In this document: one piece after another, positions 32,916 to 42,592 of the stretch | Layout: the number at the start of each line of letters is the position of its first letter | Numbering within the stretch: the stretch's first letter is position 1 | NCBI GenBank assembly: GCA_022711435.1 | Contig: JAKLFB010000021.1 | Span: 34,167 to 98,166 of the forward strand | Direction: 5' to 3' | DNA length: 64,000 nt | Origin: Verrucomicrobiota bacterium | GTDB lineage: Bacteria > Verrucomicrobiota > Verrucomicrobiia > Limisphaerales > UBA1319 | The notes under the pieces: generated by a model | Told to the model about the DNA's origin: nothing | Database searches by the model: none | Seen by the model: the letters and a program-made list of their open reading frames with translations, nothing else | Program-made: the position numbers and the translations under genes

Positions 32916-35866
32916 AGTGCAAAGACTTTCTCGTAGACTCCCCGAATCGTTTGCCGGCATTCGCTCACGTATCGCATGAAAGGTTCCGCGTCCGAGAACC
33001 CGCACCTGACGGCGACCCGGTAGAGCGGGGCAGGATCGTCGGGCAGCTCGTTTTCGCCCTCATAGCTCCAGCGGCGCAATATGCCCTCGATCCGCCGCAG
33101 GCGCCGGTAATTCTCGATGAGGCGCTTCCCATCCTCCCGCGGCAGGCGCTCCCGGTCGCGCGCCGCCGCCAGTGCGCGCAGGGTGTTGGGCTCGTGCCAG
33201 CCGTTCTCCAGGCAGAGGGTCTGCGCGATGAACTCCGCGTCCATCAGACCGCCTGCGCCGGTCTTGAAAGCGAGCGCCGCCTTGCCAGCCGGCACCCGCT
33301 CTTTCTCGATGCGGGCGCGCATGCCGGCAATGACCTGTTTCCAGTCAGGGCGGTAGGCGGCCAGCGGCTGGCTCGGCCGGCTGAAGTCGGTCAGCCGATC
33401 TGCCATCTCCTGGAAGCGCCTTCCCACCTCGAGATCGCCCGCCACCATCCGGCTCCGGGTCAGCGTCTGGATCTCCCAGAGCATCGCCCGGCTACGATAA
33501 TAATCCTCGTAGGCCTTGAGGGTGTTGACCAGCAGCCCTTTCTCGCCATCCGGCCGCAGCCGCGCGTCCACCTTGAATGCGATCCCCAGCTCGGTCGGCG
33601 CCGACAGCAGATCGATGATCCGCGCCGCCGCCTTCCGCGCCCGCTCCAGGTCCCGGACCCTTGAATCGGCCACGAACAGGACATCCAGGTCCGAGCCGTA
33701 GGTCAGCTCGCCGCCTCCCAGCTTGCCCAGCCCGATGACGGCCAGCGGCGGCCGATCGAGGCGGTTCTCCCGCATCGCCACCTCCAGCGCATACTGAAGA
33801 CATGCGTCGGCCAGCGCCGTCAGCTCGCTTAAGTTGTGCTCGAAATCGGCCAGCCCGAGGATGTCCCGAAGCCCCAGCCGCATGAACTCGGCCTGATGAT
33901 ACCGGCGAATCCAGAGGCGCTGGTCCGGATCCTCGATGCCATGGCGCAGATCCTGGAGGGTCTCCTCGCTGCTCTTCGGCCGCCGCAGCCGGCCGCTCTC
34001 CTCGAGCTCGTCCACCAGATCCGGCACGCGGATTGCCAGCTCGGCCAGGAACTCCGACCGGTCGAAAAGCCGCAGCAAAAGCTCGAACAGCGCCGGCTTG
34101 CCCGCCCACAGCTCGAAGAGCGTCGCCCGCGCCCCGTAAGCCGCAATGAACGAATCCAGCCGCGCCAGCACACGGTCCGGATCCGACAGCACCGGCTTGT
34201 CGAGCCGATCCCCTGCCGGCGCATCGCGGCGCGGACACAGCCCCAGCAGGCGCGGGATCAGCTCCAGACCGAGCTCCGCCGTGCGGGCCGACACATGCAC
34301 ATACCCCGGCCCATGGACCAGCGACTCGAGCAGGCGCAACGCCTTCTCCGGATCTCGAAACCGGTGGATCTCCAGGATGCGCCTCCATTCCGCCTCGGCG
34401 CCCTGGATCTGGGCCGGCAGACCCGATCCGCCCGCCGGCGCCTCGGACCGGACCAGCCGGTCGAAGCTCTGGCGCACCCGGCGCGCGTGCTCCTGCCAGG
34501 CAGCCTCGAATCCACCGATATCCCCAAAGCCCATCAACGCCGCCAGCCGCCGCCGAGCCTGCTCCTCGAGAGGCACGGTATGGGTTTGGCGATGCGCCTC
34601 CATCTGCAGCCGATGCTCGACGTTGCGCAAGAACCGGTACGCATCGGCCAGCGCCAATGCCTCCTCCCCGCCCAGCAGGCGATACTCCGCCAGCTTCCCG
34701 AGCGCGCCCAGGGTCTGGCGGTTCTGCAGAAAAGGCTGCCGGCCCGCATGCAGCAGCTGGAGCGTCTGCACCAGAAACTCGATCTCGCGAATGCCCCCGC
34801 GCCCCAGCTTGACGTTCCGCTCGAGCTCGCCCGCCTTCACCACCTCGGTCTCGATCCGGCGCTTGACGGCCGCCACCTCCCGCAGAACGCGCTCGCTCGG
34901 GGACCGCGGGTGCCGGAACGGCTGGATCATTTCGAGAAACTCGCCCGCCAGCGCCGGATCGCCCGCCACCCCCCGCGCCTTCATCAACATCATCCGCTCC
35001 CAGGTCTGCCCCCACTGCGCGTAATAATCCTCGTAGCTCGACAGCGACCGCGCCAGCGGCCCGGCCGCCCCCTCCGGCCGCAGACGCAGGTCGATCCGAT
35101 ACAGCATCCCCGACGGCGTCATCCGGCCGACTTCCGCCACGAAAGCCTCGGCCAGCCGCGTGAAGTAGGTGTGGTTGCTCAGGCTCGGACGATTCGTTGC
35201 GGAGCCCTTGGGCGCCTCCCGGAACACGGATCCCTCGTCGCTGTAGGCAAAAATGACGTCGACATCCGAGCTGTAGTTGAGCTCCTGCCCCCCCAGCTTG
35301 CCCAGCCCGATGACGGCGAACCGCGTCGGCTCCCACCGGCCGTCCGCGTCCTGCTGCCATGGCAACCCCCAGCGCGTCTCCAGCGGCCGGCGGATCAGAT
35401 CCAGCACACCCTCGAGCACCGCGTCCGCCAGATGCGACAGCTCCAGCGTCAGGCTCTCCACATCGCCGAGTCGGCTCAGATCCCGGGCGGCGATCCGCAT
35501 CATCTCCCGCTGCTGGAGCTCCCGAAGCCGATCGAGCCGGCCGGCATCGTCCAGCCCCTCCGAGGCCGAATCCAGAATGGCGCGGACCGGCCGGACATAG
35601 CTCTCCTTGGACCGGGACCGCCGCAGGCTATCGAGATCGGCAAAGGTGGCCGCCACCCACTCCGGCCGCCCGGCCAGGCGCTCACCTTGGGCCTGGGATC
35701 CGCTCAGCAGGGCTGCCATCGCAACCGCCTGCTCAGGCGCCGCCTCCGCCAGAAACGCCGCCGCGCCCGTCTCCCCCAATTGCCGGAGAAAAGAGGCCGC
35801 CCGCTCCGGGTCGGCGCACCGATCGACAGCTTGCCGCCAGACCTTCCGCGCCATCCATTGGATCAT
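32912..35866 (-). CDS. glnE: Bifunctional glutamine synthetase adenylyltransferase/adenylyl-removing enzyme
   Basis: 984 residues from ATG 35866 ([12 protein letters not shown]). An in-frame start at 35953 would run into the upstream lipoprotein gene. It controls glutamine synthetase by adding or removing AMP, in response to PII and glutamine. Two nucleotidyltransferase domains are plain: [18 protein letters not shown] at 187-204 (removal half) and [18 protein letters not shown] at about 712-729 (addition half), each with the metal-binding Asp pair. The spacing is the normal bifunctional layout. Neither glnA nor glnB is in the window. Its stop overlaps the start of the GH95 gene by four bases, an unusual partner for a nitrogen regulator. 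Confidence 0.93.
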   Translation of the reverse strand: MIQWMARKVWRQAVDRCADPERAASFLRQLGETGAAAFLAEAAPEQAVAMAALLSGSQAQGERLAGRPEWVAATFADLDSLRRSRSKESYVRPVRAILDSASEGLDDAGRLDRLRELQQREMMRIAARDLSRLGDVESLTLELSHLADAVLEGVLDLIRRPLETRWGLPWQQDADGRWEPTRFAVIGLGKLGGQELNYSSDVDVIFAYSDEGSVFREAPKGSATNRPSLSNHTYFTRLAEAFVAEVGRMTPSGMLYRIDLRLRPEGAAGPLARSLSSYEDYYAQWGQTWERMMLMKARGVAGDPALAGEFLEMIQPFRHPRSPSERVLREVAAVKRRIETEVVKAGELERNVKLGRGGIREIEFLVQTLQLLHAGRQPFLQNRQTLGALGKLAEYRLLGGEEALALADAYRFLRNVEHRLQMEAHRQTHTVPLEEQARRRLAALMGFGDIGGFEAAWQEHARRVRQSFDRLVRSEAPAGGSGLPAQIQGAEAEWRRILEIHRFRDPEKALRLLESLVHGPGYVHVSARTAELGLELIPRLLGLCPRRDAPAGDRLDKPVLSDPDRVLARLDSFIAAYGARATLFELWAGKPALFELLLRLFDRSEFLAELAIRVPDLVDELEESGRLRRPKSSEETLQDLRHGIEDPDQRLWIRRYHQAEFMRLGLRDILGLADFEHNLSELTALADACLQYALEVAMRENRLDRPPLAVIGLGKLGGGELTYGSDLDVLFVADSRVRDLERARKAAARIIDLLSAPTELGIAFKVDARLRPDGEKGLLVNTLKAYEDYYRSRAMLWEIQTLTRSRMVAGDLEVGRRFQEMADRLTDFSRPSQPLAAYRPDWKQVIAGMRARIEKERVPAGKAALAFKTGAGGLMDAEFIAQTLCLENGWHEPNTLRALAAARDRERLPREDGKRLIENYRRLRRIEGILRRWSYEGENELPDDPAPLYRVAVRCGFSDAEPFMRYVSECRQTIRGVYEKVFAL

Positions 35867-35918
35867 ACCGGAATCATCTCCGTCCGGTAGCGACCGCCCC
35901 GGGGGCTCGCGGACCGGA

Positions 35919-36452
35919 TCAGATCTTCGCGCGGTCCACGCTCTTGGCGACAAATTGTCGGAACTGGGCGATGTTGTCCGGACCGAACTCGCGCTCGATC
36001 GTCAGCGCAGCGCCCTTGACCTGGATCTTGACCGACTTGGCATAAGCGATCCTTCGCAGGTCCGTCGTCGTGCAGTGGTAGATCGCGGTCTCCATCACCT
36101 GCTCGTTCTTCCCCACGTCGCGCATCCCGTCGCTGCCCAGCCCGCTGAACACCATCTCCTGCCCATCGGCGATCACGGTCAGGGTCCTGCCGAAATCGAT
36201 GTTCAGCCAGACCGCCGGGGATTCATAATGGACCTCGAGATAATACTGGGCATCGCCGCTGAGCTGCGCCAATCGCGTGGCATTCAGCCAGACGTTGGCA
36301 TCTCCTGGCTGCGGGCTCGGCAGCAGGTTGTCCGTGATGAGTTCCGCGGTTTCGCCTGTCGCATTGTCGCGCAAGGTCAGCACTTCCGGCGTCGTCGCAC
36401 AGCCGCACAGCCACAACGCCAATCCCAACCCGCACCAGAGCTTTCCATTCAC
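35919..36452 (-). CDS. Small lipoprotein of unknown function
   Basis: 177 residues from GTG 36452, chosen because AAGGA sits eight bases upstream and a lipoprotein signal follows at once (LGLALWLCGC, Cys at 18). The in-frame ATG at 36578 gives a non-signal N-terminus. The mature part is a beta-rich domain: NATGETAELITDNLL, AQYYLEVHYESPAVWLNIDF, SVKIQVKGAALTIERE. I do not recognise a family. It lies 129 bases after trpC and 52 before glnE, in the same direction. Probably anchored in the outer membrane; function unknown. Confidence 0.65.
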   Translation of the reverse strand: MNGKLWCGLGLALWLCGCATTPEVLTLRDNATGETAELITDNLLPSPQPGDANVWLNATRLAQLSGDAQYYLEVHYESPAVWLNIDFGRTLTVIADGQEMVFSGLGSDGMRDVGKNEQVMETAIYHCTTTDLRRIAYAKSVKIQVKGAALTIEREFGPDNIAQFRQFVAKSVDRAKI

Positions 36453-36581
36453 GTTCGCGTCCTTTCGATTGATGCCACCGCACGCATGCTCGCTGCCCGG
36501 CCCGGGTGCCGCGGATCGCTTCGCCGTCGGATTCGGGCTCGTCCGGAAAAAGCTACCAGAGGCGCAATCGTTTGCCACCCC

Positions 36582-37397
36582 TTATTTTGTCGGGCGATCG
36601 CCCAGCAGAGCCTCCACTGCGCCGCGGATGTCCGCCGCGCGCATCAGGGATTCCCCCACCAGGATCGCGCTGGCTCCCCCCCGGGCCGCTCGCTGGACGT
36701 CCTCCCGGGTCCGGATGCCGCTTTCCGCCACCAGCAGGATTTCCTCGCCCCCCGGCTCGCCCCGCAGCCGCCGCCCCAGCCGAACGGTCGTCTCCAGATC
36801 CACCCGAAACGTCCGCAAATCCCGGTTGTTGACCCCGATGATCTTCGCTCCAGCCGCCCGCGCCCGCGTCAGCTCCTCCTCGTCGTGCACCTCCACCAGC
36901 GCCGCCAGCCCTCCCGCCCCCGCCAGCTCCAACAGGCGCCGCAGCTCGCCCCCCTCCAGGATCGCCGCAATCAGCAACACCGCGTCCGCACCCCACTCGG
37001 CCGCCTCGAGCACCTGCCGCGCGTCCAGGACAAAATCCTTCCGGAGCAGCGGCACATCCACCGCCGCGCGAATCGCCCGCAGATAGGCCGGCGATCCATG
37101 AAAATATTTCTCGTCCGTCAGGACCGAGATGGCGTCCGCGCCCGCCGCCGCGTACTCGCAGGCGATCCCCACCGGATCGAAATCCGGCCGGATCACCCCG
37201 GCCGACGGCGAGGCCTTCTTGACCTCGGCGATCAACGCTATCCCGCGCCGGGACCCGGCGCGCAGCGCGCCCGCGAAATCGCGGACGGCGCCCCGGCCGC
37301 GCCGGGCTGCCCGCAGCCGCTCGGCTGTCACCTCGACCTGAGGCATGCGCCCGAGCTCGGCGCGCTTCTCCGCAACGATTGTATCGAGTATGTGCAT
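36582..37397 (-). CDS. trpC: Indole-3-glycerol-phosphate synthase
   Basis: 271 residues, a complete single-function TrpC. It cyclises CdRP to indole-3-glycerol phosphate in tryptophan synthesis. TIM-barrel signatures: ALIAEVKKASPSAG, with Glu58 and Lys60; VPLLRKDFVLD, with the catalytic lysine near 119; IGVNNRDL near 190; LVAESGI near 220; and the phosphate-binding GASAILVGESLM. No other trp gene is adjacent, so the pathway genes are scattered in this genome, at least around here. It follows the unknown 899-residue protein gene by 48 bases. Confidence 0.95.
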   Translation of the reverse strand: MHILDTIVAEKRAELGRMPQVEVTAERLRAARRGRGAVRDFAGALRAGSRRGIALIAEVKKASPSAGVIRPDFDPVGIACEYAAAGADAISVLTDEKYFHGSPAYLRAIRAAVDVPLLRKDFVLDARQVLEAAEWGADAVLLIAAILEGGELRRLLELAGAGGLAALVEVHDEEELTRARAAGAKIIGVNNRDLRTFRVDLETTVRLGRRLRGEPGGEEILLVAESGIRTREDVQRAARGGASAILVGESLMRAADIRGAVEALLGDRPTK

Positions 37398-37445
37398 CGC
37401 GATCCTATCCGCAGGCGGCGATCCAAATGGCCCATGTCACTCTTC

Positions 37446-40145
37446 TCATAACGACCCCGGCTCGATCTCGATCACGGGGTGGCCGGAGAGCTTCAGCACC
37501 AGTCTCCCCTCCTCCGCCTGATACAGATGAGGTTCCCCGAGCGGCGCAGGCCGGCCGTCGATCTCCAGCCGCACCGGGCCCATCCAGCCATTGACGAGAA
37601 CATAATAGGGTTCTTTGGACCAGGCGCGAACGGTGAATTTCAAACGCCTGGAGTCGGCGGTATCCGCCAGGATCGCGCCCGGCGCGTGAGCGATGATCCG
37701 GCCCCGGCCCGTGTGCCATACGCGGCAGTCATAGATCGGTCCCCGGCTGAACAGGCGGACGGCGCTGGCCTGCACGGTGCCGGGATTGATGGGCGGGCCG
37801 TTCCGATCCTGCGTGAGGAGCTCCCACCCGTCGGGCAGCAGGCCCTGGCGCTCCGGGTCATCCAGCGGCCAGGAATAGCGAATGCCGGTCGCGGTGATCC
37901 CGTCGGCGATCTGTTTCCACGGCCCCGATGGATCCCAGGGAACGAGCCGGTAGAGGGCGTCGGCATACACGAGCCCGCACCATTGCACCGGCCGGCCAAT
38001 CCAGACCGGGGATTTCCATGCCGTCGCCCCAAAGACGGTCACGCACCCGTACGGCAGATCGGCCGTGCCGACCGGCGGAACCAGATACAGAAACGGAAGG
38101 CCCGCCCACGCCCAGTAGATGGCCTCCTCGAGCCATTCCCGCTCGCCGGTGAGCTGGTAGCCCATCGTGAACGCGCGGACCATGTGCGCCGAGGCCATGA
38201 TATCCGGCGTGTGCAGCGGCACCTCCCATGTCTGGGCGCCCCGCGGCACGCCGTTCGCATACGCACGCCGAACCTGGCCCAGCCTGGCCAGCGCATCGTC
38301 GATCAGCGCCGGGTCGCCGGCAAACATCGCCGCTTCCAACGCCGTCATCAGGACCTGCGCGGTGAGGCCGTTGGCGTGGTCGGCAAAGTGGGTTCGGCCG
38401 TAATCGGGCCCATCGGACATCGCCCTGTAGGGGATCGTGCCGTCGGGCCGAAACCTCTCGAGCAGCCCTCGAGCGTGACGCCGGTGATGCTCGACCGCCC
38501 CGCTCACACCCCCGAAAACCAGCGATTGGACGGGATACCTCACGTGCCCGACCAGGGCGCTCTCCAACTGCCCGGGCGGGACCGCCGACAGCGCGCCCCT
38601 CGAGGCCTCGGCCAGCCGCTCGCCCAGGGCCGGATCCGTCGCGTGCGTCCCCAGCCACCGAAGATACAGCGCTGCATCCGCCGAAGGGCCCGCCGGGAAA
38701 CGATCCCCGAAAACCGCGTGCCGAAAGAAATTGGTTGCGCGTATCTTCGAGTCCAGCCAGCCATGGGCGGCGAGGCGGACGTACTCGTCGAAGGTGCATC
38801 CGCCCGGCGGAATGGCAGGCAGGCCGCGCAAGCTCACGTACTGCTGGATGGCCGGGACCACGCTGCCGCCCCTGCCGCCCACAATCTGACCCCGAAACGC
38901 CAGCTTCCGGCCGGCCCGCAATGCCTCGGTCCGAATGGGCATCAGGTCGCCCTCGCGGCGGTTGAACCCGTCGCAGCCGGGGAACAGCACGCCCATGAGG
39001 TGGCCTCCGGTGCCGAGCAGACGATCCGGAGAATCGAACAGCACGCTCAACGGCTCCCGGTGCTCCCAAACAAGACCGATATACCGCCCGTCCTTTTGCA
39101 TCGCCATGAGGGGGAAGGTCAGCTTGTGGCTGGCAGGAACACGGCGGTTGGATTCCGGCCCGATCAAGTCCGCCTCGCTGCTGCTGGGCTCGTTCTCGAG
39201 ATACTCGAGCCCGGGCAGCAGCGCCTGTCCTTTGTGGGGCGATCCTTCGAAGACCGCCATCAGGATCAGGGGCAGGAAGGCCGCCTCCCGGTCCTGGCTG
39301 GTTTCCACGATCACCTCGACATCGATGACGCCGGGCCTGGCGCCCGCGCAATAGGTCCGCGTTACCCGCCACGCCGCGCCGTCCGGGTCGCGCAAGGCGG
39401 ATTGGCTCTCGACACCGCGCTGGCTCCTCCGGACACGAGCGGGCGGGCCGGCATCCAGCCAGCGGACCTGGCCGCCAAGGACGTAGCCGATCATCGGACG
39501 CGTGTGGCTCGATGCCACCCGCTGCCCATCCACCGCCAGGCTCCATCCCCGCTCACCCACCCGGAAATCCACAGGCCCCGAGCCGATCCGGACTGCATCG
39601 GCGAAATCGGCGGGTTCGTGCGGCAGCCATTTCGGCGCCGCCAGGGAGGGCGCCGGCTCGAAACCCAAGAACGCGATCAACGCGGTGCCGGATTCGCCCG
39701 GCGGATCGATCCGGAGACGATACCCCGGCCCCAGCGGAGGCAGCATCGCCCGCACATCGATCCACTCCCCCACCTTGACAGAAAACCGCGCCGAATCCTC
39801 CTCACGCGCGGCATCGCGGAAATAGAAGATCTGGCCGCTGCCGCCCGTATCGGACTTGATGCGCATGGCCAGCCGGAGCGGCACGCCGGCCGGGTAATCC
39901 CGCACCGGGCCATGAATGTAGGGATCGTTTCCATTGATCGAGATCTCCAGCCCCTCCGCCGTCGAGCGCAGCGCGGCGACGTGATGCGCCGCCTCCCACT
40001 CGGAGCAGGCTGCCGCCCGGGTGAAATCGAACGCCACCGCTGCATGCTCAAGAAACGGCTCCGCCGGGCCGCCCGACCCAAATGCCCCGAAGCCCGATCC
40101 CCACAGGCTCAGGAACAGAACCAGAATCCACTTCGAATGTTCCAT
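37446..40145 (-). CDS. Large secreted protein, probable alpha/alpha-toroid enzyme of unknown function
   Basis: 899 residues with a signal peptide (KWILVLFLSLWGSGFGAFGSG). Residues ~25-170 look like a carbohydrate-binding beta-sandwich (LEISINGNDPYIHGP, RLAMRIKSDTGGSGQIFYF). Residues ~180-440 are another beta-rich region (YIGLVWEHREPLSVLF, GVLFPGCDGFNRREGD). Residues ~450-760 are helical with repeated aromatic segments (HFADHANGLTAQVLMTALEAA, part shown as ADHANGLTAQVLMTALEA, and EAIYWAWAGLPFLYL), as in six-hairpin glycosidase toroids. The C-terminal ~100 residues are beta. I cannot assign a family; a hydrolase or lyase on polysaccharide is plausible. It is divergent from a PEP-CTERM gene and upstream of trpC. 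Confidence 0.6.
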   Translation of the reverse strand: MEHSKWILVLFLSLWGSGFGAFGSGGPAEPFLEHAAVAFDFTRAAACSEWEAAHHVAALRSTAEGLEISINGNDPYIHGPVRDYPAGVPLRLAMRIKSDTGGSGQIFYFRDAAREEDSARFSVKVGEWIDVRAMLPPLGPGYRLRIDPPGESGTALIAFLGFEPAPSLAAPKWLPHEPADFADAVRIGSGPVDFRVGERGWSLAVDGQRVASSHTRPMIGYVLGGQVRWLDAGPPARVRRSQRGVESQSALRDPDGAAWRVTRTYCAGARPGVIDVEVIVETSQDREAAFLPLILMAVFEGSPHKGQALLPGLEYLENEPSSSEADLIGPESNRRVPASHKLTFPLMAMQKDGRYIGLVWEHREPLSVLFDSPDRLLGTGGHLMGVLFPGCDGFNRREGDLMPIRTEALRAGRKLAFRGQIVGGRGGSVVPAIQQYVSLRGLPAIPPGGCTFDEYVRLAAHGWLDSKIRATNFFRHAVFGDRFPAGPSADAALYLRWLGTHATDPALGERLAEASRGALSAVPPGQLESALVGHVRYPVQSLVFGGVSGAVEHHRRHARGLLERFRPDGTIPYRAMSDGPDYGRTHFADHANGLTAQVLMTALEAAMFAGDPALIDDALARLGQVRRAYANGVPRGAQTWEVPLHTPDIMASAHMVRAFTMGYQLTGEREWLEEAIYWAWAGLPFLYLVPPVGTADLPYGCVTVFGATAWKSPVWIGRPVQWCGLVYADALYRLVPWDPSGPWKQIADGITATGIRYSWPLDDPERQGLLPDGWELLTQDRNGPPINPGTVQASAVRLFSRGPIYDCRVWHTGRGRIIAHAPGAILADTADSRRLKFTVRAWSKEPYYVLVNGWMGPVRLEIDGRPAPLGEPHLYQAEEGRLVLKLSGHPVIEIEPGSL

Positions 40146-40306
40146 AGTCGATTGCGCACAAAACCGCCCCGCGTTGGGACGCCGTCGAGACGCCGTTCAG
40201 TCTTGACATCGCCGCCCATTCCGTTGACATACTATGAGTTACCATAGGTTTCGGATCAAGCCGATCAGAGCCAATGCATAACATCGGAACTGACGGGGGT
40301 GCGATC
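40146..40306. promoter_or_regulatory. Divergent intergenic region with TTGACA boxes and a small dyad
   Basis: On the plus strand two TTGACA hexamers occur, at 40203-40208 and 40224-40229. CTATG/CATAG arms (40232-40236, 40243-40247) make a small inverted repeat between the second box and the PEP-CTERM gene. No good -10 sits at 17 bases from either box, so the promoter call is weak; the dyad may be an operator. Confidence 0.3.
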
Positions 40307-40963
40307 ATGACAACACGATACGCAATAGCTGTCCTTGGCGCGCTGGCTCTTGCTGGCGCAGCCGCGCAGGCGGATTTGACCTACAATTTCAACGCCGACG
40401 CGGAGGGTTTCCAGAACGTCAGCTGGCAGGAGGCCAATCCGGTGGGCTGGGCAGGTCTGCCAGGCGCCCTGAAACAGACGCACACCGCCGGCGGCTGGCA
40501 AATGCAAATGACGAAGGAGTTCTCTTGGGGCCCCGGCGGCGGCAGCGACAACCAGCAAACCGCCATGCAAGCCCTGGCGAATGCCGGCGCAGATGCCCAC
40601 CTGAAATTCGATGTGATGGTGGACGGCACCAGCTTCCCGCCAGCCACGGGCATCTGGTACCAGTTCAACGTTGCCGGGAACAGCGATGGAGCGGCGGGCT
40701 GGACCCAAACCAAACTCATCGACGGCTGGCAGAACCCCGACCAGTCGGACCTCCGCACGTGGCATTTCGACATGAGCTTCTCGGAATTGGGGTGGGGCCC
40801 CGGCGACACGTGGTTCCAGTTCTATACCGGGGCGAACTCCGCCGACGCCAATCCGGTGAACTTCTACATGGACAATGTGGCGGCCTATGTGGTGCCGGAA
40901 CCCGGCACGCTCGCGCTGCTCGCGCTCGGAGCGGCGGCGCTGTGGATACGCCGGCGGCGCTGA
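40307..40963 (+). CDS. PEP-CTERM sorting-domain protein
   Basis: 218 residues from ATG 40307 (MTTRYAIAVLGALALAGAA), with GGGGGTG upstream; an earlier ATG at 40274 adds 11 poor residues. A signal peptide is present. The mature part is a beta-rich domain (DLTYNFNADAEGFQNVSW, IWYQFNVAGN, WFQFYTGANS) that resembles a carbohydrate-binding jelly roll. The C-terminus carries the sorting signal: VVPEPGTLALLALG, then a hydrophobic stretch and RRRR. Such proteins are handled by an exosortase and sent to the cell surface or exopolysaccharide matrix. No exosortase gene is in the window. A clear terminator follows. Confidence 0.85.
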   Translation: MTTRYAIAVLGALALAGAAAQADLTYNFNADAEGFQNVSWQEANPVGWAGLPGALKQTHTAGGWQMQMTKEFSWGPGGGSDNQQTAMQALANAGADAHLKFDVMVDGTSFPPATGIWYQFNVAGNSDGAAGWTQTKLIDGWQNPDQSDLRTWHFDMSFSELGWGPGDTWFQFYTGANSADANPVNFYMDNVAAYVVPEPGTLALLALGAAALWIRRRR

Positions 40964-40986
40964 CCACGGTTCTCCAGATCGACTCG

Positions 40987-41020
40987 AAGGCCGCCTTCCC
41001 GGGCGGCCTTTGTGTTTCCT
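40987..41020 (+). terminator. Intrinsic terminator after the PEP-CTERM gene
   Basis: Perfect 9-bp stem AAGGCCGCC / GGCGGCCTT (40987-40995, 41002-41010) with a six-base loop, followed by TTGTGTTT. It serves the plus-strand gene. It sits just beyond the stop of the convergent carotenoid gene and may act there too, although no U-tract faces that way. Confidence 0.8.
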
Positions 41021-41029
41021 GGAAACGGG

Positions 41030-42511
41030 CTAACCCCGGTCCCAGGCGACCACCTTCTTCGCGACGTTCTGTCCGCAGAGGACCACCATCGGCATGCCGC
41101 CGCCCGGATTCACCGAGCCCCCCACAAAGAACAGGTTCGGATACCTCGTGCTCTGCTTGGGCGCCTTGAAGGCCAGGTTCCTGAATCGGTCGGTCACGAC
41201 CCCATAGATCGAGCCCCGGTTCGAATAGTATTGCTCCCGGATGTCCAGCGGCGTCCAGCAGTGCTCGAAAACCACGTGCTTGCGCAGGTCGCGCAGGCCC
41301 ATCCGCTCCAGCTTGTCCACCACCCGCTCCTTGAACGCCAGATAATCCTCCCGCGACAGCGGATGCGCATCGTCGATGTAAGGAATGTGCGGGAGGATCT
41401 TGAGACCGTCACACCCCGGCGGCGCGACGGTCGGATCCGTTCTCGATGCCGCCACGAGGTAGATCGTCGGATCCGGCGGCAGCTCGCGCCGGCGAAAGAC
41501 AGTGTGGAAATGCTCGCGCTGGCGCTCCGAGTAAAAGAAGTTGTGATGGGCGAGCTGCGGGTATTGGCAGTCGAGCCCCAGCTCGAGCACGAGGCCCGAG
41601 CAGGCCGGCTCGAACCGGTCGAGCGTGCGCATGAACTCCTTGCCCTCGCCCAGCAGACGCTCGTAGGCCGGAATGACCTCCATGTTCGAGACGATGATGT
41701 CGGCCGGATGGTATTGGCCGTCCTTCGTCACGAGGCCGGCGACGCGGCCCTCCTGCTTGCGCACTTCGGCGACCTCGCTCTCGAGCCGGACAGGGATGCC
41801 GATCTCATCCATGAGCCGCTGCAGGCCCGCCGCAATGCCATACAGGCCGCCATCCACATACCAGAGGTCGTGCCGGAACTGGATCGTCGGCAGGCAGTTC
41901 ATGAACGCCGGCGAGTGATAGGCCGAAGAGCCCACATACTTGACGAAATAGTCGAAGATGTCCTGCATCTGCCGCGTCCGGAGAAACCGCTTCACGCCCC
42001 CGTGCATCGTCCGGAACAGATCGAACTTCGGGAACGCCCACAGCCCGTAGAACCGCGTCGATTCACGGAAGGTGTCGATGCCCTGCTCGAAATGCCCGGC
42101 ATTGACGAGGTCGTAGAGGCCGGCCGAGTACCGGAGGAACCGCTGCACGCTGGCCGGATCTTCGCCGACCTTGCGCGCCTCCTCCGCCATCCGGTCCGGC
42201 TCGGGGTAGAGGTCCACCACCTGGCCGTTCTCGAAGAAGTTGCGCCAGTGCGGCCGAAGAGGGCGGATGGGGATGTAATCGCGCATCGCCCGGCCCGAGC
42301 GCTCGAACAGCCGCTCGAACAGATGCGGCAAGGTCAGGATCGACGGTCCCAGATCGAAGGTGTAGCCGCGCGCCTTGAGCACGTTGAGCTTGCCCCCGAT
42401 CCTGGCGTTCTTCTCGAAGACCTCGACGTCGTAGCCGGATTGCCTCAGCGAGATGGCCGCCGACAACCCGCCCAGCCCCGCGCCGATGATGCAGACTTTT
42501 TTCGCGCTCAT
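41030..42511 (-). CDS. CrtI-family carotenoid desaturase/isomerase (first of a divergent pair)
   Basis: 493 residues from ATG 42511; a TTG two codons upstream is the alternative. FAD-dependent amine-oxidase fold. The N-terminal dinucleotide motif is CIIGAGLGGLSAAISLRQSG, followed by EVFEKNARIGGKLN and FDLGPSILTLP, as in phytoene and diapophytoene desaturases. The C-terminal FAD signature is LFFVGGSVNPGGGMPMVVLC. It introduces conjugated double bonds into a C30 or C40 carotenoid backbone at the membrane. Which substrate is used cannot be told. It pairs with the divergent paralogue 81 bases away. Confidence 0.88.
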   Translation of the reverse strand: MSAKKVCIIGAGLGGLSAAISLRQSGYDVEVFEKNARIGGKLNVLKARGYTFDLGPSILTLPHLFERLFERSGRAMRDYIPIRPLRPHWRNFFENGQVVDLYPEPDRMAEEARKVGEDPASVQRFLRYSAGLYDLVNAGHFEQGIDTFRESTRFYGLWAFPKFDLFRTMHGGVKRFLRTRQMQDIFDYFVKYVGSSAYHSPAFMNCLPTIQFRHDLWYVDGGLYGIAAGLQRLMDEIGIPVRLESEVAEVRKQEGRVAGLVTKDGQYHPADIIVSNMEVIPAYERLLGEGKEFMRTLDRFEPACSGLVLELGLDCQYPQLAHHNFFYSERQREHFHTVFRRRELPPDPTIYLVAASRTDPTVAPPGCDGLKILPHIPYIDDAHPLSREDYLAFKERVVDKLERMGLRDLRKHVVFEHCWTPLDIREQYYSNRGSIYGVVTDRFRNLAFKAPKQSTRYPNLFFVGGSVNPGGGMPMVVLCGQNVAKKVVAWDRG

Positions 42512-42592
42512 AGCCAACGAGGTCCTCGCGGGAGCCCCGCCCCCGCACGACTGCGCTTGCCCGGACAGAACGATTACGCTAAGAAAACCACC

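Noticed and set aside
33836..35890. 684-codon frame antisense to glnE
   Set aside because: Shadow caused by high GC; glnE motifs are intact on the other strand.
37479..40247. 922-codon frame antisense to the toroid-like gene
   Set aside because: The minus strand has a signal peptide and structured domains; the plus frame has none.
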